The position numbers were made by a program, and so were the translations under genes. The notes under the pieces were generated by a model. The model did no database searches. It saw nothing but the letters and a program-made list of their open reading frames with translations, and was not told where the DNA came from. A DNA stretch of 64,000 nucleotides, from assembly GCF_001039355.2 (NCBI RefSeq), contig NW_019774803.1:281718-345717 (forward strand). Reading direction: 5' to 3'. Source of the DNA: Lingula anatina (taxonomy: Eukaryota; Brachiopoda; Lingulata; Lingulida; Lingulidae). This document shows positions 1 through 11,575 of this stretch, piece by piece. The first letter of the stretch is position 1, and each line of letters starts with the position of its first letter.

Positions 1-136
1 ACCCCCCCCCCCCCCCCCCCGAATAAATGTTCACCCTAAAAATCATCATAATTTGTAAAGAACTTGAGTCGTTTGCAAAAAAAGAAAAAAAAATACAATT
101 AATAAATTAATTAATTAAAGATAAAGGAGTTCAAAC

Positions 137-1580
137 ACATTTGCTGCTAACTTTGTCTATGATGTACACCAGGGTCGCCGGAGCGATCCATTCTCTAGCG
201 TGTATACCGGCATCCACCCAAATGGCTGGTTTAGTCCCGTCTTCCCCTATCTGAAAAACATAAGATAAAATATTAATGTACACCGCCGTAAGGCAATCTT
301 TGTGACTTCCCAGCTCGTGAATAACTGAAGTTGTCTTTGTTCATTGTCTTTTTCGTGTATTAAGTTCATTTTTCTTTATTTTGTTTGTGTAGGTCTAAAT
401 ACAGGGGCGGATCCAGAAATATTTTCTGACAGTCTTCCAAATTATCTTTGTCGATCCATCCTACATTTTTGACCGTCTTCCGACAGAAAAAAAAAATAAA
501 TACCCGTCAATGTAAACTTGAAAATCTGACCGTCTTCCGGAAGACCCAGAGGACGGCCTAAATCCGCCCTTGAAATATATGCTACTGTTGTAGGCCTAGT
601 GAAGATTTTTTGAGGTCTCAATTTCTCGTGTTTGTCGTGAAATTCAAAAGCCTCTATATCCACTGTGACAGTAAGTAAAAAAAGAGGAAACTAAAAAACG
701 GGTTTTTGGATTGTAATTTTGTGAACGGTCTTGGTTATGGTATACATTGGTGATAAAGGGAAACACTAGAAATCCACCAATTGCAAGAAAAAATATTTTG
801 CTCTATATAAAGTCAAACCATCTGCTTTTAATTTTCTGTATGTCCATGAATCCGAAGTCACCGATGTCTTAGACTCGAAGATCACTCACTTTCAACACTT
901 TCATGTCCTTGCCCTCGTAAGTTTGACCAATCGTTTCAACAGTAGCTAGACCATTGCTTTCTGCAGCCACAGCGTCCAACCAGGCGTTGATCTAGGGAAA
1001 AAAATAAAACATTCATTATTCAGAACAGCACAACAGCGCTTTAGATCAAAACATTGGTTCAACAAAATGTCAACATTTGTGATTTCGCGTGATAGATTTC
1101 AGTCAAATGCAGCAATGTTCTGACGCGACAAGCGAACTTGGATTAGAATTTGAAAAATAAATAGGAGCAAGTCTGTTTTATAACTCGGGCTAGTCTATGC
1201 TGTAAAATTTTTTAAATGAGACATGCAAACGCTTTTTTTCTGCAATGCGTCCTATTTAATGTATGGCTCATTGGATGTTACGCAAACCACCGAACCGTAC
1301 GTTTTATGTCGAAATGACAAAACTTGCTGTGCCAGTACACTGAGTTAAATTTTGTGAAATGTTTGAAGCCTCACATACCTCTCCGTGACGTGCATACGTC
1401 CCCACAATACTATCCGTTGCCAAGTTACTGAACGTTGCCACAGCATCTTGTCCATTTTTGCACTTGTTTTTACCCTTCCCCTTCCAGTTGCTATTGCCCT
1501 GAGACTCGCATGCCTTGCTCTTTATCTTGTCCTCGCGGGCTTTATTATTACTGGTTGTCTCAGTATCTATGAGGCTTATA

Positions 1581-1619
<39 letters not shown>

Positions 1620-3945
1620 TTTATATTGCGCTCCGCTTTTGGATCAGCGTTGTGTAGAAAAAGAAGATTGAAAACAAAAATTCTTTAATATTCAACAAAG
1701 ATTAAATTATCCCTTTGACATTTCCAATAAAATTCATGCTATAGTAAGGCGTACTACTCATTATGCGACTCAAAAACCCTGTTCTAATCTGATCTTATTC
1801 TGCTACCGGTTTAATTGCACGGACCATTATTTTACCATTTTTTTTTTTAATTTTCAGCTCCAAGTGCCATCAAAAATAATTTATCTTCGTGTTGTTAAAT
1901 TAAACGGTTAAGATTACAATTATCACAACTGAACAGGATTTTCATGGTTTCCACCGCTATCTGCAGTACTCATGTGTCTTAATACGATTGTTTGACAGCA
2001 CCTTTCTATTCGTGCCTATTTCATATCAATTAAATATGATACAGCTGTATAACTCTCACCTCTGAATATCCTCCTGAATGACCTTATACGTGATCTTATT
2101 GGCCTCTATCAGCCGGATAAAGGTTCTATAGGTCTTAGGTGGGACTGCGATATCGATGTTGTGGGTGCCCGGATGGTCGCTTGGGGTCCAAAAATCTATC
2201 TGGAATTGTTGTGATATTAGTTGAATATATTATGAAAATTATAATGAAAGGAAAATCAGTGTCTGGCGGAGTTTACAGCTATATAAACAAATGAATCGCA
2301 TACCCCCCCCCCCACACACACACACACACACACTCACACACATGCCGTTATGAATACCCTGGATACACAAGTGGAAAAGTTGTTTCGTCACATGAGATAA
2401 ACTGATTCTATTTTTACTTTTATCGTAATGTTGAATTGTTAATTTTTTCAGTGTTTAAAAATCAGACAAAAACCTTTTTTTTCTTTCTTTTCCCTATTAC
2501 TGGGTTTTACTTTTCTTTTTCTAGGCTTCAACTTACGCCTAATTGGACGGTGTTTTCCAGTCTCTTTAGAAAGTCAATTTGGTCCTGTGTAGTCGGGGAA
2601 AGTCGCACAAGGCGGTAGCTGAAATGCACATAAATATTACTTATATATTAATAAAATCCTTTCCCTGAATGTACAATGACGCAACCAGCTACATGTATGT
2701 GCGATACAGGACTTTTTGGATGACAGTCGACAGATCTCTTCTTTCTTCTTGGTGCGCATCTGAGAATTTTGGGAATTAATTAAGTTGGTTAATCATTATG
2801 ACTTGGACACGGAGGGGGCTTCAGAAATATCTTGCTGCCTTCTCCACCAGCACGAACATCCATGCGTTTGTACTCCTATGGCCGGTTCTGATATGTAAGG
2901 CCAGTTAATAGGAGTGCGAACGCACGGGTTTTCGTGCTACCTTCTCCCCCTGCCCCCTCCTACTCGAGTGTTTTTTTCAATCTTTTTAAAGAATCTTAAT
3001 TTAGTGTTTACCTTCAAACATTTTTCGACCAACGCCATTTAGTCAGGTAATATAGATTGTTGGTCAAATGTGCTCATATGAACAATAACAGTTCGTATAA
3101 ATTTTGAAGTAAAAATGTATTCTGTTATCCCGTTTTGATGTCGCAATGCTGTGGTAATGTCGACTTTTAAGTTTTAGTAGGTGAGAGGTGGGGAGAAAGG
3201 TAAGGCCAATTTTCGGGCGGTCTATAGGTTGTAAAAGATTACGTATGAGATAAAGACATGTGTTGTTAGATAGCATTCCCATCGAGAAGAGCCGAAGTCT
3301 AGCAAGGCCAAGACCTATATATGGCGGACCTACATGAAAGGAAGACCGCGTAATCCTTTAATGGTCTCTCAATGAATGTCAATGAATGTCATTGAGAGAC
3401 CATTCAAGGATTACGCGGTCTTCCTTTCATGTAGGTCCGCCATATTTAGGTCTCGGCCTTGCTTGACTTCGGCTCTTCTCGATTTGAATGCTCTCTTAAA
3501 CCGCGTGGACTTACCGCGTGACTGTCTTATCCCCTACTATCACGACTGCTGCAGATTGTCACACGCGCAAGTCGTTGCGTTCAAACACTGTTTGGGCTAA
3601 TTAAAACATGTTATGCGTCCAAGCAAACTTTTCTACCGTGTTCGACTAAAACGCGCCCTCTCACTTCATCAGCCGATTGTTGTTTTTATACGTCTCACAA
3701 ATGTTAATTCACCCACGACAAAATGACAGCGCCAATTGGCATTCGGATATGAAAACAAATGACGCGTTTTAGTCAATTATGAGCTGGTCTGCTCCAACGA
3801 CATTGAGCAACAAGCTCAGATACATTTTTCTAAGACGGTCGATCTAAAAAGCCGTTTTTATATTATCAATAAGTTCTAAAAATGATTAATTTCCCATTAG
3901 ACAGAAATAAAATATGAAATACCTAACGCACACCCGTACCACTAT

Positions 3946-3989
<44 letters not shown>

Positions 3990-4233
3990 AGATCGGTCTA
4001 TTATTATTTTTTCGATATTATTTTGTAATATAAGTGAAGGTATAATAATTTATAGACATGACTGTTTATGATTTTAGAACAACCACTGAATAACTTTTCA
4101 TAAAACAATAAGAATATATATCAGTTTTAAATTATACCCACTTTTTATAACCACGGTTTTTCTCTTTCCATACTGGTTTGGACCAAGCGACTGCCACTAA
4201 GGCACACAACAGGACAAGGGTTCCCACCCTCAT
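137..4233 (-). CDS. Zinc carboxypeptidase (M14A), copy 1, 3' part beyond the window
   Basis: Secreted metallo-carboxypeptidase proenzyme that would remove C-terminal residues from peptides. Six exons can be phased: 4142-4233, 2537-2618, 2060-2199, 1379-1574, 890-991 and 137-250. Together they encode 242 residues. A signal peptide (about 18 residues, [10 protein letters not shown] start) is followed by an M14 propeptide (exons 2-3), a Lys-rich linker with two Cys (exon 4), and the start of the catalytic domain. That start carries the zinc motif HAREW, giving one His and one Glu ligand plus Arg71 in bovine CPA numbering. The remaining exons (Arg127, Asn144-Arg145, His196, Glu270 regions) lie left of position 1, so whether this copy is intact is unknown. 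The shared exons match copy 2 closely: exon 4 has two extra codons, and one Ala/Val difference occurs in exon 3. The donor after exon 6 (GTTTGA) is weak but identical in copy 2. Confidence 0.9.
402..572. mobile_element. hAT-like MITE in copy 1 intron
   Basis: The ends are CAGGGGCGGATCCAGA and its imperfect inverse TAAATCCGCCCTTG, a terminal motif known from hAT-type elements. Length is 171 bases, with no coding capacity. The corresponding intron of copy 2 (about 10495-10525) reads straight through the empty site, so insertion followed the gene duplication. Confidence 0.7.
1578..1620. repeat. (AAT)n microsatellite abutting the exon 4 acceptor, copy 1
   Basis: On the gene strand (TTA)n runs to within a few bases of the AG acceptor at 1575-1576, replacing an ordinary pyrimidine tract. 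Copy 2 has the same arrangement at 11518-11574. Confidence 0.85.
3281..3483. repeat. Near-perfect foldback palindrome in copy 1 intron 1
   Basis: The left arm starts ATCGAGAAGAGCCGAAG and the right arm ends with its inverse, CTTCGGCTCTTCTCGAT. The arms are about 90 bases with few mismatches, around a short centre near 3382 containing a duplicated AATGAATGTC. Single arms of the same repeat occur at 8575-8676 and 13189-13292. The latter is the copy 2 equivalent position, so copy 1 gained a second, inverted arm. Confidence 0.85.
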
Positions 4234-4289
4234 TTCGTCTCCCTGGGATAAAGGTGCCGATCGAGGTTTAACTAAGGCCAAATGGCAGG

Positions 4290-4301
4290 CATTATATATA
4301 C
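4290..4301 (-). promoter_or_regulatory. TATA box of carboxypeptidase copy 1
   Basis: On the minus strand a TATATATAATG run lies about 55-65 bases upstream of the ATG at 4233. This predicts a 5' UTR of roughly 30 bases. Copy 2 has the equivalent run at 14111-14127. About 130 bases further upstream, the copy 1 flank is interrupted by transposons that copy 2 lacks. Confidence 0.55.
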
Positions 4302-4429
4302 ATGTATATGGTGATATCGCCGTGTAGGCGGGCATATGATACAAGCCATTTAGACTCTCTTAAACAGCTAGTTTAGTTTTATAGAATTCATCTATGGAGA
4401 CGGATTTAAAGCACGTTGACGATTATATC

Positions 4430-5477
4430 CAGGCCTACCCAACTACCAGACTAGGCACCGCATGATCCTGAAATCACCAGTAGATCGGACCACACTACCC
4501 GTTTTCGAGGTGTGGGTCAGTACGCGCTTCAAAGTATCAGACGCGACACCGCTCTTGCCTAGTACGCGATGTGATAGTGATGATTCTGAGCGGGGTTGGA
4601 AAGTAGTTACCCTAGGTTCTAGATTTCCGTATTGCCAGCTCGATCTTGATTTCAGCAATACGAAACCCTAGCCACTAGTCAACCTGGAGGCGTCCTTCGG
4701 CAAAATTTTGCCTGAGGCGCTTCCATATTTGGAAGTCACAAGTCTTGTACGTCACAGATTTGACAGCCTGGAGCTGCCTTTCCCGCCTTGCGCTGATACG
4801 TAATCCTGCAGACGAGACAAGAAGCAAAGTGGCTGAAGCGGAGTTTGAAATTTGAACTAAGAATATCTTGCAGTCGAAGGTCAGTACTAAAACACAAGCA
4901 ACATTCTGCTTTAAAAACTGATTTTGGTCTAGCCATTGCACAGCCCTTATAGTGGTGTCGGGCATACAGTGTAGCTGTCTAACTTGGCACAGGGCAAGCA
5001 CGTGTATTGTGTTTATATCTTCAGGGGCAAATGTTCTTTGATAAGCAAAAAATACAAAAACATTGAATATATATTTTTCTTTTAGAAACATATTATTTAT
5101 TTTTTACTTTACATCTTAAATACAGTAAATAAAATCAAATAAAACAGAATTAAATCTGTTTTACGTTTTATTTTGGTTTAATGACATTCAACTGCAGATT
5201 CACTGCGGAGCAGTTCTTTTTGATTGACGGAATTCGTACACTGTCGCTATTCCTCAGGGCCAGTAAAAGCGATTCCATCACAATATTTTTAATAAACTAA
5301 CTTTTACTGTGCCCTGACACTCAGGGTAAAAGTAGTGCATCTCATCTCAAAATTTGTTCGGGGGTATGATATACTGCGTAGGCCTACAGACGCACACCTT
5401 GAAAACAGGTAGTATGGCACGGCCTACCGGTGAATTCGTGATCATTCGGTGCCGAGTTTGGTAGTTGGGCAGGCCTG
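4430..5477. mobile_element. 1.05-kb inverted-repeat DNA transposon upstream of copy 1
   Basis: Begins CAGGCCTACCCAACTACCAG and ends with the inverse of CAGGCCTGCCCAACTACCA. Terminal inverted repeats extend about 100 bases with scattered mismatches. It is flanked by a 5-base direct repeat ATATC (4425-4429, 5478-5482), read as the target-site duplication. It contains only a 138-codon minus-strand open frame without recognisable transposase motifs, so it looks non-autonomous. Copy 2 lacks it (empty site near 14244). Confidence 0.8.
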
Positions 5478-5484
5478 ATATCTA

Positions 5485-5731
5485 AGAGACCATTCCCACA
5501 GATTTTTGGATCGATGAATCTCCCTGGGGAGTCTCACTATATTGCGACCAACTTAACCGGCTTAAATGACTGTCGAGCCTAGTAAAGCTGTTAGGGGGTA
5601 ATTATCTTTACCCTAGCTGATTTGGTAGGCGGGGCAGACATTTAAGCCTCTTGAGCTGAAAGCAATTTAGCGTAAACCCCCAGGGAGTTAGGTCGATCCA
5701 GATGGATCGAGCTAAGTATGGGAACCCAGTC
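5485..5731. mobile_element. MITE with TA target site, adjacent to the 1.05-kb element
   Basis: About 247 bases with imperfect inverted ends (CATTCCCACAGATTTTTGG.. and the inverse of GGGTTCCCATA), bounded by TA dinucleotides. It shares internal phrases with the element at 8985-9200, including the ends, CCCAGGGAGTTAGG in inverse, and GGGACAGACATTTAAGCC. It begins 2 bases after the ATATC duplication of the neighbouring element and is also absent from copy 2. Confidence 0.7.
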
Positions 5732-6072
5732 TAAGTGTTCAATAACGGCTTTCACTTTACCACTAATGCAAGACACTGTTATGTAGATTTATTTGTTAAT
5801 TCAATTCTTTATTTGGTTATTTACTTCTTAGAATACTTAATTGCTATCTCATTCTGGTACGTATGTGTGAATAATCCCGTACCTCGATTTGCACACGAGT
5901 GCAGATAATGTGCTGTATATTGCTACATGTATCCAAGAAGTTGTAAAAGTTGTACAATATCTTGATGTACAGTATCAGACCGCGGAACAGTCTATTTTTT
6001 ATACTTGAATATCCCCCCCCCCCCCATTGTCTAAAACACCGTAGAACGTTATATTTATGAAATATTCCTTTA

Positions 6073-6074
<2 letters not shown>

Positions 6075-6136
<62 letters not shown>
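6075..6136. repeat. (AAT)n microsatellite
   Basis: About 20 uninterrupted AAT units in the flank upstream of copy 1. Equivalent to the longer run at 14720-14799 upstream of copy 2. Confidence 0.9.
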
Positions 6137-6767
6137 TTCATTATGCACACTAACTACTATGTACAATATAATAAATAAGATAATAGTTATGATAGTAAAT
6201 AGGCCTAAACGAAAAAACAAATATAGCATTATACTATATACCGGCTATATTGCATGTATAACGAGATAAGTAAAGTGGATGAGGTTCTTTGTGTATTTGT
6301 TACGAATCAACTTGCGTTTTATCATTATCTGGTGATCTTGCAAATTATCAGATTATGAGAAAAAGTACTTGTACCAACTACACGGTGTATAATCGGTCCA
6401 AGATAAAATAGACGGCTGCGTTTTTCTTCTCTAACACAATCCAGTTCCGACAACTAGAATGGATAACAGTGCATCTAACGCATTGCAGGCACTTCCGGGG
6501 CATTTTCACGTTTGGTTATTGAATTTTTGCAATCATGATTGTCATTTGAAAGGTCTTAACTTAATATTAACTCCATTTAAGAAAATATGCAAGTATAAAC
6601 CAATTAGTAAATGCATGAACAAATAAACAGGTAAATAAAATAAACAAATGGTCAAAACTGTAAAAAGAATTGATGGAATTCTTTTGGCTCATCAAAACAA
6701 CCAAACTGAATCAGTGCAAAAAGAAACATTGAAAGCATCGCTCTGCCATTCCACATAACCTTTTCTC

Positions 6768-6773
6768 TTTATT
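6768..6773 (-). promoter_or_regulatory. Poly(A) signal of carboxypeptidase copy 2
   Basis: AATAAA on the minus strand lies about 96 bases after the stop codon, which gives a short 3' UTR. Confidence 0.55.
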
Positions 6774-6868
6774 TCCACAGTTCCTGACCAATAAAGACAT
6801 GCAATGTAAGGACCGCTTTTTGTCGCTTACAGTTTGAACAAATGTTCCATAATGTTGAAAATAACTTA

Positions 6869-7407
6869 TTAAATAAGTTCAGAGGCGACTTTCTTCACGG
6901 CGGCATAAACCTCTTTCCCACTGGGAAGAATTTCAGAGGCCGGAATGACAAACCCATTAGAAGCATTGCCATCAGGACGGAGCTCTAGCGTATACGCATA
7001 TTTAATTCCTGCCTTTTCTTTAGCCCAGTCGTAGGATCCACCCGACGCAGCATCTGAAATTGATTTTTTTTTGTTATTTATATCAGTGTATGTGCCAGAT
7101 CTAGTAAAAGAAAAAAAAACAATGTAAAAAGGAGAACATTTACACAAATTTTCACGACACTAATTTAATATACACATATAGCTGAACACATGCTCTTCTC
7201 CACAAAGCGGTGTGACTTTGTCTCACACACACACACATACACACACTAGCAAAAAGAGAACACTATTTTTAACCAATGAAGTTATATCTTTCTAGCCTCT
7301 ACCTTGGCCACAGACTAATTTTTCACTAGATATTTACATGCATGTCTCTGGCTAACTCTTGGCACATTTCTCCACTCGCGTTGGAAAAAAGTAATATCTT
7401 TCCAGTG

Positions 7408-7449
<42 letters not shown>

Positions 7450-10115
7450 AATATTTAACTTACACAGAATATCCGGAGGGGCGCCAACTATCCAGGATTT
7501 CCCATTAACCCCTTGTACAGCTGTCTTGCCGAGATTAGCCACGCGCATCTACATTTGGAAAAGACAGATTTAGAAATTGTAATAAGCAGTCATGGAGTGT
7601 TTTCCCCATATACTCGTATGTGCTGAGGGTATGCTAATGGAACAACAGGATAAAGAGACATTGATGCTGATTGAGCTCTACATTTGCCATTCAGTACATT
7701 GTAATTTCTACCAAAATACGTATTTAAACCAAATCATCATTCACATGTCGCCAGGCTCAAATTTACATTAAGAACCTCCATCAGATTTTGGATGCTTGAA
7801 AATGCATGAGTATATCAGTCTAAATTAGAGAAGTAATTTCAAAAAGCTGAAGGTAATGTCATTTCAATACTAAAGTTAAAATATTGACGAGGCGAAAACA
7901 AAATCTAGAAAATCCAGACAATTCCCCCATAGTCAACACCATCTTCAAAATCTGAGAGCTAAGAAACTGTAAGAGAAACTAGTGTCTAGTCTCCTGCGAA
8001 AAAAATGATCAGATCCGCGCGCGCGCGCGCGCGCGCGTGTGTGCATGTGTGTGTGTATGTGTGTTTGCACTAGTGCGAACTTTCCCTTTGGCTGTCAAAT
8101 GACCACTGTAAATCAATACTCAATCGATGTTTTATGCTCTTTCTAAAGTTGGATCGACCGAAAGTGTAAAAGGGTCCATTCCCCCCCCCAAAAAAAAAAA
8201 AAAAAAAAAAAAAAATTGAATTTGCTGCCTACTGTTTTATATCTAAATTTACCATTTCATCATTGTCCGAGGGTTTTTCCCTGCCCCAACCCCATGGTGT
8301 CAGCCAAAGTTCCGAATAGGAATGGAAAGACAGATACATCTTCAACCGGTCCTTGTGGTCGTTGATGAAGTCCCTTATATTTTGGGTACATTTTTCAGAG
8401 AACGGCGCAGTTCCAGGGTAAACGTTGGAGCAAGGGTTACTGCTGGTGCCAGCCTCTTGAAAAAACAAGATAATGATGTTACATGTTGTCAAATCTTCAC
8501 GAAAAAATGTCGTTCAGTGGAACTTAACATTCCCAGATTTTTAATAAGAAGAGACATGAATGGCCTCTCAGAATGAGAAGAGCCGAGTGCTAGCTTGGCC
8601 ACGGACTAAATATGGCGGGCCTACATGAAAGGAAGACCGCTTAATTCTGTAATGGTCTCTCCGCCTCTCACACGCCTCCCCACGCGTCGTCTCTGCAGGG
8701 ACACAGTAATTAAATCTCGGCTCAATTCAACTGGTCGAGGAACAACGCGTGGAATACATGTAGAGTTTCATACGGAATACAAAGAAATGCACGTGCACTA
8801 GAACATACGCTTTGTTTCTCATTACACCAACATTGTTAACACACGATGCGTTAAAATGAGTAACAAAGGATATTGTGCACTGCCTCCCGCACACGATCAA
8901 TTAAATCCAATGGAACTATGCACATTTCAAACACTTGACTTCGGACTAATTCGCGAGAATTTGTGTGTTTTTGGATGTTCCTTAGACTGCATTCCCACAG
9001 ATTTAGATAGATCCATCTGGATCGTCCTAACTCCCTGGGTATTCACGCTAAATTGCTGTCAGCCTAGCGCGCACGAAATTTAATTACCCCCTTACAGCTT
9101 TTAGTAGGTGGGACAGACATTTAAGCCGGCTAGGCTGACAGCAATCTAGTGAGACTCCCCACGGGGATAGATCGATCTAAAAATCTGTGGGAATGCAGTC
9201 TAACTCAATCTCCCTACCTCCAAAGTGGGAATCCCAATTTCTGTTGGGGTCTACGCCAGTACATCTCCGACTCTGAGGTGAACGAGTCTTTCTCCACAGA
9301 CGATCCTTTAATAGAAATCAATACATAAAAATAAAAATATATATGTAAAAATATTAAAGGTTCGTGAAGAAAATTCATATTAGTGTTTTTAGTGTCATAT
9401 TGTGTTGGAAACGGGAGAACTTATGGCTGTGGCATTTTCAGAAAATCTGACATATTAGCATGAAAAAGTGCTGTATTTATATTTACACTAAACATTTTGA
9501 TATAGCATTTTAATATTAACAAGCCAATGTCGCGGATAACTACCAAAGTCAAGAACGCAACTCTTAGACGCAACTGGAAAAATCACACCGCCCTCAACAA
9601 CAATGCTTGGCCTAAATTTCCAGTAACATATAGGTTTTAACTTAATTAAAAAAAATGCACTTAAATTTCACACACACCAACCAGTTTCGATACAGTTTGA
9701 TGTGTCTACTCAACATACCTCCGGTTTGCCCCCATTCCCTTGTTAATGTAGCTATCATATACCAGATATACCTACAGATGTATGTGAATACTCGTAACCG
9801 TCGGGATTTGCAACAGGCAGCATATACCAGGTGTACTTATTCAGCTCTGGACGGCTGTTGTATTCAGAGAGAAACTATAAAGCGAATGAATGAAGCATGG
9901 TTAGTTCACGTAGATAACACTTGATAAAATCTAAAATGGTACTTTGTAATACTTGCTTCAAACCTTTTTTGCTTTAAATATGCACAATGTTTTTTTATAT
10001 AAAATTGTCCTCCTTCAGATTTATCTTGGTCCAAAGTAGACCATTATTTGGGTCTAAAAGTTAAAACTGTCTATCCCTAAAATGTATCACAGTTTGTGAA
10101 GAACTTAAGTCGTTT

Positions 10116-10154
<39 letters not shown>

Positions 10155-11269
10155 AGTTCAAACACATTTGCTGCTAACTTTGTCTATGATGTACACCAGG
10201 GTCGCCGGAGCGATCCATTCTCTAGCGTGTATACCGGCATCGACCCAAATGGCTGGTTTAGTTCCGTCTTCCCCTATCTGAAAAAATAAGGTATAATATT
10301 AATGTTCATCGCTGCTGTTGCTTTATAAGTTGTAAGGCAATTTTTGTGACTTCCCAGCTCGTGAACAACTGAAGTTATCTTTGTTCATTGTCTTTTTCAT
10401 TTATAAAGTTCGTTTTTCTTTCTTTCTTTTATTTTAATTTATTATATTTTATTATTTTATTATTTTTTCTTTTTGTGTGTGTGTGTGTGTGTAGGCCTAA
10501 AATACATGTATATGCTATTGTTGTAGGTTTCGTGAGGAATTTTTGAAGTTTAAATTTCTCGTGTTTACAGTGAAATTCAAATGCCTCTATATCCACTGTG
10601 ACAGTAATTAAAAAAGGTAATTCAAAAGCGGGTTTTTGGATAGTAATTTTGTGAACGGTCTTGGTTATGGTAGCCTATACCTTGGTGTTAAAAAAAAAAA
10701 AAAAGAGAGAAATCGACCGAATGCAAGAAAAATATTTTGCTCTATATAAAGTCAAACCCTCCGCTTTTTTGAAAGCAAAAAAGAAAAATTAAAAAAGTTT
10801 CTCTATGTCCATGAACCGGAAGCCACCAATGTCTTAGACTCGAAGATCACTCACTTTCAACACTTTCATGTCTTTGCCCTCGTAAGTTTGACCGATCGTT
10901 TCAACAGTAGCTAGACCATTGCTTTCTGCAGCCACAGCGTCCAGCCAGGCGTTTATCTAGGAATAGTAAAACGTTCATTTATTAGAACAGCACAACAACG
11001 CTTTAGATCAATACATTGGTTCAGCAAAATGTCAACATTTGTGATTTCGCGTGATAGATTTCAATCAAATGTAGCCAAGTTCTGACGCGAACATGAATTG
11101 GAATCTGAAAATCAAATAGGAGCGAGTCTGCCCTACATCTCGGGCTAGTCTATGCTGTAAAAAGGCGTTATCTTTAAACGAGACGTGCAAACGCTTATTT
11201 TCTGCAATGCTTCCTACATTTTTTCATCAACCAAATGTTTATCCAATTCTTCCCCACAATGACATAAAT

Positions 11270-11310
<41 letters not shown>

Positions 11311-11517
11311 ATTCACATACCTCTCCGTGGCGTGCATACGTCCCCACAATACTATCCGTTGCCAAGTTACTGAACGTTGCCACAGCAACTTGACCGTTTT
11401 TGCACTTGTTTTTGTCCTTCCCCTTCCAGTTGCCCTGAGACTCGCATGCCTTGCTCTTTATCTTGTCCTCGCGGGCTTTACTATTACTGGTTGTCTCAGT
11501 ATCTATGAGGCTTATAG

Positions 11518-11575
<58 letters not shown>

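Noticed and set aside
1385-1585. Plus-strand frames with hydrophobic content over 1385-1585 and 11207-11521
   Set aside because: They are shadows of carboxypeptidase exon 4 on the opposite strand.
4675-5091. 138-codon minus-strand frame
   Set aside because: It lies wholly inside the 1.05-kb inverted-repeat element and shows no transposase or other motif.
5999-6269. Poly-Ile frames on both strands
   Set aside because: They are translations of the (AAT)n microsatellite.
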